A DNA stretch of 64,000 nucleotides, from contig JARFIW010000884.1 in NCBI GenBank assembly GCA_036346225.1, forward strand, positions 5,628,501-5,692,500. Direction: 5' to 3'. This stretch comes from Platerodrilus igneus (taxonomy: Eukaryota > Arthropoda > Insecta > Coleoptera > Lycidae). The translations under genes and the position numbers were made by a program. Positions 1-12,600 of this stretch are shown one piece after another. A model generated the notes under the pieces. It was not told the DNA's origin. It searched no databases and was given only the letters and a program-made list of their open reading frames with translations. Each line of letters starts with the position of its first letter. Position 1 is the stretch's first letter.

Positions 1-3000
1 AATTTAACTAACTGATATTTTGAATCCAAGATTTTTTATAACTTGAATAAAAAGTAAAAATTGAAAGAAAGACCCTAACTGACTTCAGCTTATAATTTGT
101 TAGAGCAGTTAGAGAAAAGCATTAAAAATTTGTTTGATTCAGATGCCAAATAGGCATGTTAAATATTTGAGTAGACTGTTCCATCTATCAAAATGTTTAT
201 AAAAAAAAACTTTTTGAAAAATATCTAGTTAAACTAAGTCAAATTTTAAGACTTAAAATTTAATTAAAAATTTTAGGTTATGTAAAGTATTTTGCTTTCC
301 AACAATAAGTGTTGATAGCGGGTATTGGGACAGAAAATAACTGTGCGCGCAATATTGAGGTAGTTGACTAATTAGTAGCTTCTTCTTCCTTATCGTTATC
401 TGATTTAGTGCGGTTGGTTTGAAGAAAAATTAGGTAGCGCCTAAACACTTTTTTAGTTACTAATGCCTTAAATTACAAGTAGTTGTCCAGCCTTAGGGAA
501 ACAAGAGCACTTTTCTTCTTTTTTGTGATTTTGCCGCGATTGCTACGTGTTAAGTAAATTTACCCGAAACACACATTTTTCATGTATTGGATAACCAGTT
601 TCCATTTCTTATACTTATTAAATTAATCGTATTTCGATTAAAAGTAAAATCAATTCTCCTTGTTTCTTGGCTCTGGTCTTGAATAGGTTAAAGATTAATA
701 GTTAAATTCTAGGCTCAGAATGTAATATTGCAAAAATATATTAGTATATCTCGGGGGGGTCTACATCACTCTCGCGGAATTTCTTATCGTTCTAGGGGAA
801 ATGATGTGAAACATTTATTAGACCTCGAACTAATTCTGACGGGGAGTATGTGGACACTTTAGTATTGGGACTCGACTAGAGCGGTTGTGTATTGGTTGGA
901 GTGCATTTTAGTGCGTGTTTTTTTATCTAGTGACCTAATTACCGTCATCAACTTCCTTTACCTCATCCTTTTAGGGCATACTACAATTGGAAGATCCATG
1001 TGACTAAAATTTTATGAGAACCCTGACCACGGCTCCCTGAAAATTCGACAAAAGTGCAAATAAAAACCTGTTGTAACCTTGGCATAGAAATTTGCATAAC
1101 TAAATTATAAAATTTATTATAAAGGGTGTTTAACGTGTAATAATTGACGCCCAAGCAGGGATTGTAATAATTTTCGCTTGGTGGGCGAAACGTAATAAGG
1201 TTCAGGTAAGATAAACTTTAATAAAACTCACCTTCATTTTGACCGTAGCACACGCAAATAAAAATATATGTAGAAATTTTTATTCAAAAAATATGCAACT
1301 TAGGTACATTTAGTATTTTTAAAACGTCTCTCTGATAGCCCTCCCACGTATCCTCCTCATCTTTCATAATAGTGATAGATTTTAAAACCCCAAGTTTTAG
1401 TCATACTATTCCATGCCGAATAACAAAAAGCCCGGTGTGTATCAAATCAATTTGTGTAACTTGGCTTCATGTAAGACTACGTGCTTGAAATTGATGGCTT
1501 CGGCATAATAAATTGAGCATCTATAAGTGCGTTATAGTGTGTAAACAACGGATATAATTTACGTTGGAAATTTCATTATAAGTAAAAGCTTTTCCTATTG
1601 AATATCACTTTTGTACAGATTCTCCATTCATCGTCTATCAACGAATCAAATAAAACTTTATGAATATACGCACACTACCCAGAGGTCATGTAGAATATCT
1701 TTTCAAGAATCTTAAAATTTGCTCTGATATTCTTACTAAAAAGCATGCCATAATAAAAACAGCAAGAATATTTGATGTAAAGATGTGTAAACATAGCGAA
1801 CAATGTTTTTGTACAGGGTATTGGGTAGTGATTATATTAGCCATCATATCAACGGAAGTTTGAAGACTTAAGACGACTGTATCACAAGTTTGAGATGTAG
1901 GTCAAAACATTGAGATAACAATATTGTTTCAACAGTGTATTAATAAAGAAATAACAAATTATAAGGCAATTTCCCACGAAGTTTGTAAACTATTCGTTTC
2001 TTCGTAGATCCTAGTGAGTTCCATACTAGAACCTGTGAATAAATACTTCAGTTAAGTCCAGAAGCGAAATTAAATATAAAAATTAATAAATTCTAATATT
2101 CCTTACCGTGGGTAGCCATGAAGTATCTACTGTATATTGAAAGAGAATGCCAACGAGTAATTATGTATAGGAACCATCACTTCACAAAACCGCTTATTTT
2201 TTATTATGAAAAAATTTAAGCTAATTGCAGACGTTTTTGTACCACGTTATAACACTACATTTGGAACATGTTAATTCATTAGTATATGCAACGCCACAAC
2301 TAAACCAAAAAGATCTTCTGGTACGAGTGATAGTAGCCTTTGGAGAAGTTAGAGATGCCCCTAATATGCTCTGAAAAGTTCACCGATCTCTAATTAGTCG
2401 GGTTAATTTATGTATTCAGCAAAATGGTGCGCATTCTGAGAATCTTTTATAATAAAATTAAAATTTATTTTAATAATAAAAAAGATTTCTGATTTTATCT
2501 AAAATAATTATTTTGCATCAGAAATATATTGGTCTTCGTGCCACCCTGTATTGTAACATGCACCGAGACGCGCAATATGGCAACCGATGCTGACCTTAAA
2601 GTAGACCACCTACCACTTTATACATCTTGACCTTTACCTATTTTATAAATAATTTCAAATAAAAATCCATCTGCGCTTAAACTCTATTAATAGTAATTTT
2701 CGGAAATATACATACATTACCCTAAAAAAACAAATTTAATGTACATCCAACTGGCCAGGCATTATTACCAGAACTTAAAACTACCATTCCATTGTTCTAG
2801 TTTCATAGATTGAAATATACAACATTTAATTTCATAATACATAGATACATAGATAAACAGCGGAATACCAACTTCTGCTTTCGTCATTCCAATGCCCATT
2901 AAAAATTCTAAATTTACACAAAAAATTTACTAGCGAATACATCCTACAATTAAAGCTTGCATTTAAATTAATACGCACATCCTTCTTAAGGTTTAAAAAG

Positions 3001-4265
3001 TTTCTAACTTTCCAATTATATTATGCTTAAATGTAAACAATATAATTTCTTCGCTCTACGAACCAATTGCCACTTTATACTTACAAGTTCGCAAACACAT
3101 ATTTATCAAGCGCAAGCAAAAAAAAGCTCACACAATACTCGCAGTCAAAATTTCTAAGAATTTCCAGATTAACTCCTGATTCACCTGTTTACTTCCTCGG
3201 TACATTAGGTCCCCCATTCCATCTATTTAATTTCTAACATTTAGTTGCACTGTAAAAATCCACTTATCATCCTTTTGATACGCCACCGACGCGACTTGAA
3301 TTGCATGCTTAACACACGTGCTTGAGCTTTCCGACCCGATGACTCAGCAAAGCCCAAAACATTTCGCCGTCGGCCACCTATTGAGGGGCCTACCGCCTAC
3401 ACGTCCACCGTCACCAAATTATCATCTCGTTCTTTACTTCACTTACCAACTTTTTAGAATTTATCCTTATATCTCAATCTCCCACCCATAAATAAAATTG
3501 CGTTCTCACATTTTGTGCATTTACAGCTGTCTTATTGTCAGATTCAATGTCATCGATCTGTGTGAACGATCATTGTTCTCATGCTTTACAGCTAATACCG
3601 AAAGCTATTCATTTGCATTAAATTTTATGACGCCTTATGATTCTGTGATTGTTGTAGTTTTTTAAAGCCATGTGAATGTTTATGAATAAACAAAATATAC
3701 ACGGTTATTTCCCGATTGTTATTGCTGGTTGTATTTAATATACATTAGGTGTTTTTCAGTCTATTTATTTGTCCTAATCTAATATTCTATTGATATGGCC
3801 ATGTTATTAAATGTGAATCATCCAAGCTTCTATACATTTTCACTGTGATTTCTTACTACGGCAATTGAATTCATTGAAATTATATAATATTATTTCTACG
3901 AGCAAATGGTTGCTCAAGTATTGCGCGAGTGTTACAATTTGTATGATTATACCTAAACTGTAGTTCAGTTGTTCAGTAGAAAGTCTTCCACTAGTTATTA
4001 TATTTTTTCCGCTCTAGTTGTTTAGTTCTGATCTGTATGTCTAATATTTTTTTATTTATATTTGAAAACTCATTGAGTCTGTGTAGTATAGTTTTGTCAA
4101 TTTTTATAATACTTAAGGAGGGAGTTGACGTCCGTCTTATTGTTCTCTGCAGGTTTAGTAATCGAGGATAGCTCTCGGTACAAAAGTAACGTTTTATTTC
4201 CCTGTACCCATTGAACTGGTAATTTGAATTATGTCGTGCTAGTTCAGAAAAAGAGGTGTATAATT
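1..4265. other. AT-rich sequence, no gene recognised
   Basis: Both strands are dense in stops. The longest open frame (1660-1863) has no recognisable domain and no coding-like composition. I saw no tRNA cloverleaf, long inverted repeat or transposon motif. A somewhat more GC-rich patch at about 3280-3420 contains no motif I can name. Confidence 0.5.
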
Positions 4266-4718
4266 AGAAATTAAAAATTTCATACAGTACATTGTCCGTT
4301 ATGAATGGAGCTACACCTTGAAGAAGATCTATAATACTAAAACGTGTAGAATGGCTTGCGTGTTTCATTGAGCTAAGAAGCCAAACTATAGATTTAATCA
4401 AATTAGGAAGGTGTTTAGAGAGGAACAAGATTAAGACAGGTCCCCAAAAGAGAACAGCAGCTCTTTCGGTACTTAAAGTGGCAGAGACCATAGGAGTGGG
4501 TATGAGATTCTAAACACACTACTGTGATGCGGAAGGCAACGGAAAACCACTATATCACCTCCCAAGAATATAGGGTACTTAAATTGCTTTTAAAATGATG
4601 GAATCCTTTGTGGTAAAAATTCCAGAGTTAAAATAGTCCCCCATTCAAATTTTTAGGAGTGGACTATTTCGGAAGTTGTAATCGGCAAGTTTAAAAGAAG
4701 AATCCGGAACATTTTATA

Positions 4719-5236
4719 AGTAGGAGAGTAGAATGTTAGAAGCATGAAGCAAGTAGGTAAGCTAAAAAATTTGAGAATTGAAATGGATAGGTTAGCATTA
4801 GACATAGTAGGGATTAGAGAGGTTCGGTGGCCAGAGGAGGGGTATTTTTGGAACGGAGACTTTAGGGTAATTCATACAGGATCGGAGGAAGGAAAAACGG
4901 GTGTAGGGATAGTTATGCGGAAAAAGGTAAGACATTGTGTAGAAAACTACTTACAAAAGCACGAAAGAGTATCCATGTTTAGATTAGAATCTAAACCTGT
5001 AAATACAGTAATAAAACAAGTTTATGTGTCCACCTCTAGCTACAGTAATGAAGAGGTAGATGCGATCTACAAAGATATCGAACGGCATGAAAATTTAATA
5101 ATTACAGGAGATTTTAATGCAGTGGTAGGTGAAGGTAGGGAGGAAGCGATAATAGGTTTATTCGGTTTAAGAACGAAAAACGACAGGCGAAATAAGTCGG
5201 TACAATTTTGTGACAAAAAAACAAATTAACCATCAC
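4719..5236 (+). pseudogene. RTE endonuclease domain (pseudogene)
   Basis: This is the N-terminal endonuclease that nicks target DNA to prime reverse transcription. Visible family signatures are NVRSMKQVGKL at the start (the usual W before N is now a TAG stop at about 4729), DIVGIREVRW, GVGIVM and the catalytic block ITGDFNAVVGEG (metal-binding D and N). The first surviving Met is at 4744, but the domain clearly begins upstream of it. The open stretch runs 161 codons to 5229. After that the expected distal endonuclease motifs are only found scattered over frames up to about 5400 (an RYRN..KDYRSYPEADI-like stretch), so the domain is disrupted by frameshifts. Confidence 0.8.
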
Positions 5237-5394
5237 ATATACAAATATTTCAACATCATACTAGAAGATCATACGTAGAAGATGCCAGGAGACAGGGATA
5301 TATCAAACAGATTACATTCTTGTTAGACAACGGTAAAGGAAACAAGTAAAAGATTATAGAAGCTACCCGGAAGCAGATATAGACACTAGTAATT

Positions 5395-5860
5395 ATGAAA
5401 ATCACGCGTAAATTTAAAAATTTGAAAAAAAGGAACGGAAAACGCACTTTGATCGCGAGAAGCTAAAAGATAAAGAAACCCACAAAAGATGTGAGAAAAA
5501 GACAAGTGAACTGTTGAAAGACGTAGGAAAAATTTCTGATACTAAGAAAGCAGAAGCAGAATTGAATAACTTTAAACCCAGCTTAGACCTTACCGCCAGA
5601 GATATTCTAGGTGACAAAGGATATTCTAAATGTAATAGACGAAAGACGAAAATACTAAAATATACCAGACAAAGCAGGGAACAAAGATACAAAGCCATAA
5701 CATCGGAAATTATTCGCAAATGCAGGTATCACACAGAACAATGGATTGATAAAAAGTGCAAAGAGGTACAAACTAAGATGGAAATAGGAAAGACATACAA
5801 ATCATACAAACTAATTGGAATGAGTTTTAAGAAAATAATAAAAGCATATGCAAAAATATA
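5395..5860 (+). pseudogene. RTE connector between endonuclease and RT (pseudogene)
   Basis: A lysine- and glutamate-rich linker, open from 5514 to 5861. It contains DVGKISDTKKAEAELNN and, further on, a SEIIRKCRYHTEQWIDKKC stretch. The two copies at 41.1-41.6 and 46.2-46.7 kb carry the same block on the minus strand (DIGKIADTK, and EIVRKCRKDKEQWINEKC), which shows these are members of one LINE family. No enzymatic motif is expected here. Confidence 0.7.
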
Positions 5861-6690
5861 ATGGGCGCAGGCGAAAATATCATTATAGAAAATGTAGAGA
5901 AAGTGAATGGATGGCGAGAATATATAGGAAATTTATATACGGGACCGGAACTAGAACAGGAAACAGACATTGATCAGGATGACTTGTGTTATCCTATACA
6001 TAGAGACGAGTTTGAATTAGCATTAAAGGGTTTGAAAAGCTATACGTATGAACCAGGCGAGGTACCCAAAGATTTCAAACGTTAACACTATAGTTACTAT
6101 ACCAACAAGAACAGGTGCGTACAGATGTGAAAATTTTCAAACAATGAGTTTGACAGAACTCGTGTCAAAAATATTACCTAGAATAGTAGAAAACGGATGG
6201 AAAAACGGGCTGAAGAAATACTAGAATATCAATTAGGATTTAGGCGAAACAGGAGAACACGGAAAGCCATTTTAGCTATAAGTATAATAATGAAGAAAAC
6301 AATAGAAAAAGGAGAAAGGGTGTATATAGGGTGTGTAAATCTAGAAAAAGCATTCTGCAATGTGAAATGGGAAAAATGTTCGAAATAATAACATAGATAT
6401 GAATGAGTTGTAAAGATGGACGGATAATACATAGTTTATACACAGAGCAAACTATGGTAATAAAATTACAGCAGGAACGTATAAAAGTAAATATTAGAAA
6501 AGGGGTAAAACAGGAATGTGCGCTATCCCCGTATATATTTAACATGTATATCGAAGAGGTAATGAATACTGTCAAATGCAGTAGGACATTTGGAATTATT
6601 ATGCAAGGACAAATGATTGATATGCTTAGATTTGCAGATGATGTAGCGGTATTAGCATCTAGCAAGGAAGAGTTAGAGCAGTTCTAACAG
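5861..6690 (+). pseudogene. RTE reverse transcriptase domain (pseudogene)
   Basis: The frame shifts at about 6085, 6190 and 6400. Segments seen in order are ENVEKVNGWREYIGNLY (pre-RT), LGFRRNRRTRKAIL (the QFGFR.GR.T motif), YIGCVNLEKAFCNVKW (motif A; the usual D of VDLEKAFD is N/C here), KGVKQECALSPYIFNMYIEE (motif B) and MLRFADDVAVLASS (motif C with the catalytic ADD intact). Motif A lacks its aspartates, so even without the frameshifts this RT would be inactive. Its relatives at 40.7 and 45.8 kb are better preserved in the N-terminal half. Confidence 0.85.
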
Positions 6691-7320
6691 AGAGATACGG
6701 TATGAAAATTAACAAAAATAAAACTAAAGAGCTAGTATATAAATCAAGGGAAAACCACTCAAAAATCATAATATAAATAGAAAACCAGGAATTTACAAGG
6801 GATTGGGGATTTTTGCTAACTGCGAAACCAAATAACGCAAGATGGGAAAAGTGCAAAAGATATAAAACAAAGATTAGCACAAGACCGTGCTGCATTTAAC
6901 AAGAAAAAGCAACTAATATGTTCGAAGACAACAAACATTGAAGAAAGGAAAAAACTGTTGAAAGGATATGTGTGGAGCACAGCACTGTACGGTTGTGAAA
7001 CGTGGGTAGTAAAAGAAGCGGACACAAAAAAATAGAAGGCCTTTGAAATGTGATGCTATAGACATATGATGAAAAAGTTATGAACAGACAAAGTTAAGAA
7101 CCAAGAGGTGCTAGAAATGGTAAGGGAAGAAAGAAATATGTAAAACAGTAAAAAATATGAGAGAACGATAGCTCACGTTCTAAGGCATGAGGAAATAGTG
7201 CGGCATATATTAGAAGCAGAGAAAGGACAAAAGAGAAGTAGGGGTAGACCTAGACTGTTGCACAGAGATAGTGAAAGATGTAGGCTATGGGAATTTCAGG
7301 AAAATGTGTAGTTTAACTCC
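6691..7320 (+). pseudogene. RTE C-terminal region (pseudogene)
   Basis: Decayed sequence in several frames encoding the region downstream of the RT palm. It includes a Y(V)WS..LYGCETW-like stretch at about 6965-7010, which is very characteristic of RTE-type LINEs. The minus-strand copy at 12.2-12.6 kb preserves the same region (TTNIETRRKLSKAYLW) in one frame. No separate catalytic function is assigned to this part. Confidence 0.65.
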
Positions 7321-7388
7321 GAATAGAAATCAATAGGGGTACACGTCCAACCAATTCCAGGACTGAAAACCTAATGATGTATGATAAT

Positions 7389-8570
7389 GCTAGTATAATA
7401 TGTTACGAGTTTTGGAGTTAAGAATTTACTTCAATTTTTGCTCACTGCTTGCGACTGCTGCATGAATTTACAACCATACTGTATTAATTTTATCAGATGA
7501 GTTTTATTGGATGTACTATTAGCAGACACATAATTGATCAATCCATTTTGGTTCTGTAAGAATTTAATACCACGTATTATATTACAGCACACTGTAACTA
7601 GGGATATACTTAAATACCAGAATGTTAGAAGAGACACTAAGCTGTAATTTAAAGCTTTATATATAAAAACTTAGATAAAGCAGTTTCAACTTTATGTTGT
7701 TGACAGCGAAAGCTGGAGAACCCTCCACAATCCCAGTTGAATGGTATGTGAAGTATTAATCAAACGTTGAAGTAGAATGCTAGTTAGACGTAAGCAATGA
7801 TGAGTCATATTTCATATTTTTTGCATATTGACGCCAAAACGTATAATACGTCTTTTCAGAGATAATCTCCGTGTAAATGATAATACAGCATTATTGTGTC
7901 TGACAGTTTCTACTTAACCTACAGTTGAAATGTAACTAAAAAATTTGGTTTTAGCTTCAGTGATAGCCACTTTACAATTAAGTGTTTGATTTAAGTTGCC
8001 GCATTGTTAATTAAATCTTTAAGCTATTCCGACTGTTGGAAGGTAGAAAATTTGTTGTAATGTTGTACATACCTAGCTTCGTACCTAAGTCTCTGTTAAT
8101 AACGCTGTAATCCTGTTCGGGGGCATTTAAGATCACTGGTGCATATTAAATAGTCCTAGAAGGGAATTAGTTTTAAGGGGTGTTACTGGAATGCAATAAG
8201 CGGTTTAAATTTTCATGGAGCTGTTGAAAGTTAATGCGCTGTAAGATCCTGTAATCCCGTATAGTTACGAGGTAGTCTTCCAACCATTAGTTAAAACGTT
8301 CAAGTAGCGATAGCGATAGTTTTTAGGTGTGTGAGGGTAAGAACTTGGAGAAACTTGATTACTTTCGCATGACCCGTAAATGTTCATTGTGGGAACATTA
8401 ATATGTATTTATGTTGCAAATGTTGAATTATTTGTTTAAGGCACGTGCATAAACGTTTGCAGTAGAGTTGAGCGAAGCATAAAGAGTTAGTTAGTCACAC
8501 ATCAATGCGTTAAATACGTTTTTCACAATAATACGTAACGGAAAAATTTTATTGTAGGTTAGTAGAGAGA
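7389..8570. other. AT-rich spacer, nothing recognised
   Basis: Short open frames only, with no repeat partner elsewhere in the window and no RNA gene. Confidence 0.45.
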
Positions 8571-8587
8571 TTGGATGCTCCTGGGAC

Positions 8588-8635
8588 AGCCGCCGCCGCT
8601 CGACGCCGCCGCCGTCACCGCCGAAAGCCACAACT
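8588..8635. repeat. GC-rich CCG/CGC-type short repeat
   Basis: A compact run of GCCGCCGCCG-like trinucleotides, conspicuous against the AT-rich surroundings. It lies directly beyond the end of the RT fragment on the minus strand and could be part of that element or an independent simple repeat. Confidence 0.5.
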
Positions 8636-8639
8636 GTCT

Positions 8640-9115
8640 ACCGTTTATACACCTCCGCCATCTTTAATATGCGCAATCTTTTGATGACCTCAAACTTCTT
8701 CGACGCACCCTAAGACCTACCACGCAGGTAAGCGTGTTGATTTTGATGAAATGGATGTCTCATCAACACTCCTTCCACCAGAAAAACTATCAACCATTTC
8801 ATTGTCTTCAGCAGAAAGGATATCAAACTTATTGGTCTGAAAGAATTGGCCTAGATGTAATCGCTTCTACCCACCTTGGGAAAAAACACCACCTTGATCA
8901 ACCTCCATAAAGATGGAACATAGCCCAAAACCAGGCTGGCCGTAAAAATTCTTGCTGTTTGTGGTAGCATCAGATCTAGGTCCCTCTGGATCAAAGCTAG
9001 AAATTTTCCATCTGACCCAGACGATTTGAAAAGTTGAAACTCCCTCACCGCCCATAAAATACCCTCTCCCCCTCTGTAAATATTCTTTGTACCAGTTCCC
9101 AATCCGGCTCCGCCG
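8640..9115 (-). pseudogene. Jockey/R1-type LINE reverse transcriptase fragment
   Basis: Read on the minus strand, two overlapping frames give the N-terminal RT block of a Jockey-superfamily LINE: AVREFQLFKSSGSDGKFLAL (family motif FKSPGPDGI.P), then LVLGYVPSLWRLIKVVFFPK, then an FRPISL-like stretch and HQNQHAYLRGRS (motif around P.HP.QHAY..GRS). Frameshifts lie at about 9000 and 8850. Everything downstream (motifs A to C) is missing because the fragment ends at the GC-rich patch. It is distinct from the RTE elements of this window and may relate to the R1-clade element at 61-64 kb, but the two share no overlapping region to compare. Confidence 0.75.
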
Positions 9116-9305
9116 ACAACTGTTCGCCACGTTCCTTTATCTCATTTTCTTTGGAAAACGGGTGCCTAGGAAGAACCGTAGGGTTTCCGTCCCAGTACTT
9201 GTTCATTCATGGTCCTTCTTTATCAAAACAAGTGAAAAGAAAAGTTTTTACCATTTATACATTGGTACACATAATATAACAACATTTATGTAGTCCCGTA
9301 CATTT

Positions 9306-9607
9306 GTCTTTCCAATGCTCCACCCAAAGGTATTACATTGGCCAGGAAGCTAGTAGTTTTTACCTGGAAATTTTAAATTTTGCCGAACCCTCGCTATTTC
9401 AAGCAAGGTAGGGACCTTCAACGTGTGTGACAACACTCATGTACTAGACTTACATTTTACTTGTCATTCGAACGAGGGCGTATTTTTTTTTAAATGCTCG
9501 CCTAACATATTCCAAGCGGTCCGTGTCAGGAATCGACCGGGGATCTTGGAATCAGCAATCATACGCAAACCTATCCGTTCTACGGAGTTGCCCATTTACT
9601 TAGGTCA
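9306..9607 (-). mobile_element. SINE family A, copy 1 (tRNA-derived)
   Basis: The copy matches the sharply bounded insertion at 63672-63968 along its whole length, for example CAATGCTCCACCC, TTGGCCAGGAAGC, TTGCCGAACCCT and CGAACGAGGG. On the minus strand it starts with a tRNA-like head at about 9607-9530 containing box A-like and box B-like (CGGTCGATTCC) stretches. The family-specific body and a short AT-rich tail follow. It is more diverged than the 63.7-kb copy. No clear target duplication is visible. Confidence 0.8.
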
Positions 9608-10155
9608 CTGAATTTATACAGCACCCGATATACATATAAATAGAAGTTCGATATTTGTATGTACAGCATTAGCCTAAAATTAAATACCTGAAGGTGCAGC
9701 TTTTACAAATCTCTTTTCGGATCAATCAATTTTTTAATATAATTTATAAGTGTTTATGAAGTCAAAATCAACAACAACGGTAATTCCAGCAAAGCGTACC
9801 ATATTTATTTGTTTTAAATGTAAGCAACCATTCACAGAAACAGTGTTATACAGTTCTTGTACTGTTTTTATTACAAATAAATAATACACAATCACTCAAC
9901 TCGTTCACTGAGGATGGCTGAAAACATGAAACATGCAAGTCTTTCCGCATGTAGTCTTGCATAGTCGATGACGGGATACATAATTCTACACACCGATTAC
10001 GCGTTGACTTTATCGGCGATCATGTACGATTCCGTCACAGCAGTCTTACTCCTCCTGCCACAAAATGTATCACGAACACTTCCCGTTACAAAGGTTTTCT
10101 TCTCTCATGCGGAATGAATAACGTTGGTCGTGATGGCAGCGGTTTTCCAAAACGG
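9608..10155. other. Spacer between two SINEs, nothing recognised
   Basis: No open frame, repeat partner or RNA structure that I can support. Confidence 0.4.
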
Positions 10156-10159
10156 AGCG

Positions 10160-10447
10160 ACTCCGTGGATTAGACAGGTTCGCAAATTACTGTTGATCCC
10201 AAGGTCCAGGGTCCGATTCCCGCGAGTCGCTTGAAAAATATTAGACGAGCATTTTTCACAAAAATACGTCCTTGTTCGAATGAGAAGTAAAATCTAGGTC
10301 CTGTGTGTGAGTGTTGTTACGCACGTTAAAAATTCCCACTTTGTTTCGAATAGCAAGAGTTCGGCAAAACTCAAAATTTCCCATTAAGAAAACTCGCCTC
10401 TTGACTAATATAGTTAGTACCTTCGGATAGAGCATTAGAAAATCAAA
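10160..10447 (+). mobile_element. SINE family A, copy 2 (tRNA-derived)
   Basis: Same family as the copies at 9.3-9.6 and 63.7-64.0 kb, in opposite orientation. The head (about 10160-10232) begins and ends with complementary GCGACTC/GAGTCGC, as in a tRNA acceptor stem, and contains a box B-like GGTCCGATTCC. The body carries the diagnostic AAAATTTCC, GCAAGAGTTCGGCAAAA and TCGAATGAGAAG stretches. Head and body order confirm a polymerase III-type SINE. Its divergence from the other two copies indicates an old insertion. Confidence 0.8.
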
Positions 10448-12027
10448 TGTAGAGTTTTCCAAAACGCACAGCGATGTCCCTCAAAATGTCTCCCATTGTC
10501 GTCTGACGTTCGTAAACCCACACAGAAGCCGTCAAATGTTCCTCAACACCGCAAACACCTGTATTCGCCATGTTTTAATTTTGTCTATTGACGTTTTTCC
10601 TTCTCCCACTATCACTTACCGAAGTGATCGCTACAACGCAGTTTAGGTATATGTCTAACTGTCCTGTGCTGATAACATGTAAGGGGACTGCTTGGTCAGG
10701 GTGTAATTCTAATCGCATATGTATGCTATTCTCACTCTATCGGATACATAAACTTCCGGCTTTATAATCATAATGAGACGGGTAATAATTTAGTTAGTTC
10801 CAATAACTTTGCTTTAGTGGTAGGGATGCTTGAAGTCTGATATAACTAAAATGAATATCCCGAATTCGGGCTGAGCTAATAATTTTTCAACAGGCTGGGT
10901 ATTAGGGCCGGTCTGGTATTGAAGAATACCGGATCGAACCTAGATTTTCAAAAACCCTGGCCTGGCCTGGCCCGTCCCGGCCCGATCCCATACGTACTAA
11001 TCAAGAAAAAACGTTTATTTCAGAAATTTCATGGTCCAGTAGGGCACATTTAAAAAACTGCAACTTGTGTTATATATTTGAACAATAAAACAAATGACAA
11101 CGTCGTTGAAGTATTTATTACCAAAAAGTTTTGCCCTTGAATTTTCTATCGCTAAACAAGATATTTAGCATCAAGAAAATGCTAAAATTGAATTTTTTGC
11201 ATTTATTACGTAACTCATGCATTTTATCAAACTAATAACGCAAAATTTTTAATAAGTTTCGAATATTACAATTTTGTTTACCCTTTAACTAAATTGTGTA
11301 ACTCTTTCCATTTAGCAAAATCCACATACGGATAATGAAAAAAAACCCCGCTGTATCAGTTGCGGGCATTATTTGTATTTCTTTTAAAGAGTTCTGTAAA
11401 TTCTTGCTGTGTTTTAAAATATGAACAAGGGCATACATTATGGGTTACGATCAGTTACCGATGCTCATATCTATCCTTGATTTTAATTAAAATTTTTCTA
11501 GGTATTCAGTACTTTGGGTTACACAATTTTGTGAAAGTAGGAGGTGTGCAGTTAAACAGAATGTAGAAATAGCTTATTTTTAATCTCGACAGGTAACTTT
11601 ATGCGTATTTCGATAAGCTTTTTTACGTCACTATTTTCCCAATCTACGTGCTGTAAAATGTTATTAAATACATGCAGCTGTTGCTCTGTTGATTTTCTGT
11701 TAGTCTCACGATCTGGCTATATACAGTGTGGCGTCATTCGGAAATAATAATTTATCGTTTCTCTACAGTTTAGTGATATTTTAAAAGACTGTACATATTC
11801 GTCGCCTTATTAACAGTATGGATAAATTGATACTTCAAGGTCATTCCACGTTATTTATCCAAACTACATCAAATATATTGCTTAGTTGGATATCCTGACA
11901 GCTAAAGAAGAACTGCCTGCTTGACATTTACTAACATTTGCACAAGTTACTATATATTGCTCTACAGTTGACGACTCATAAATTATATTCACTTATAAAG
12001 GGCTTAATTGAAAGTCACTATTTTAAA
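10448..12027. other. AT-rich spacer, nothing recognised
   Basis: A short CCTGGCCTGGCCC-type GC-rich patch lies at about 10960-10990. The open frame at 11360-11566 has no recognisable feature. No repeat partner was noticed. Confidence 0.4.
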
Positions 12028-12600
12028 ATTTCTATCATCATCATTAGGTCTTCAGTCCTGGAACTGGTTAAACGCGTACCCTAATTGTTTCCTACTCCGA
12101 ACTACCCTACACATTTCCCTGAAATGTGCACAATCTGCAACTATCACTATCTGTTTACAAAAGTCTGATCTCGGTCTAACTCTACTTCTATTTTCCTATC
12201 TCTGCTTGTAATATATCCCGTACTATTCCCCAAAAATGCCTTAGTACGTATTCTACCCTTCTATTTCTCCAACTTTTTTCCCCACAAATATCTTTCTTCC
12301 TTACTATTTCTATAACCCATTTCTTATTAACTTTGTCTATCCATGCTATCATCCTTATACATCTGAAGCACAACATTCTAGAAGGCTTCAATCTCCTCCT
12401 GTCTGCTTTTCCTGCTGCCCCTATTTCATAGACATACTGTGATGTGCACCACAGATATGCTTTGGACAATTTTCTTCTTGTCTCTATGTTTGTTGTTTCT
12501 GAGCATATCCGCTGTTCTTTCTTGTTAGATGTAGTTCGGTCACCTTCTATTGTTTTGCAGTTATATACCCTATTTCCCCAATATTCCATGGTATATGAAG
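12028..12600 (-). mobile_element. RTE-type LINE 3' half, 5'-truncated
   Basis: The minus strand encodes the C-terminal part of the RTE protein in one frame from about 12585 to 12188, including TTNIETRRKLSKAYLW and RMLCFRCIRMIAWIDKVNKKW. The 3'UTR follows, ending at about 12035-12043 in the ATGATGATGATA-type tail. The element is truncated in the middle of the protein, as expected from incomplete target-primed reverse transcription. The upstream residues of the open frame (about 12586-12634) are flanking sequence read through by chance. Same family as 4.3-7.4 kb. Confidence 0.8.

Larger units (their letters stand above)
4270..7388 (+). mobile_element. Degenerate RTE-clade non-LTR retrotransposon, near full length
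   Basis: In order it has a 5'UTR-like stretch (about 4270-4718, with a GGAAGGCAACGGAAAACCAC motif typical of RTE-like 5' regions), an apurinic-type endonuclease, a reverse transcriptase and a C-terminal domain. It ends at about 7355-7388 in a short ATGATG-rich tail, as RTE elements usually do. The reading frame is broken by many stops and frameshifts, so the copy is dead. At least four other fragments in this window (12.0-13.4 kb, 40.3-41.6 kb, 45.4-46.7 kb, 60.6 kb), all on the minus strand, belong to the same or a closely related family. The left boundary is inferred from composition, because I see no target-site duplication. Confidence 0.8.

Noticed and set aside
4264..4491. Membrane-protein-like open frame on the minus strand
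   Set aside because: It lies antisense to the 5' region of the RTE element and has no recognisable family.
9749..9790. 18S rRNA-like word GGTAATTCCAGC
   Set aside because: Only about a dozen bases match and neighbouring sequence does not resemble rRNA.
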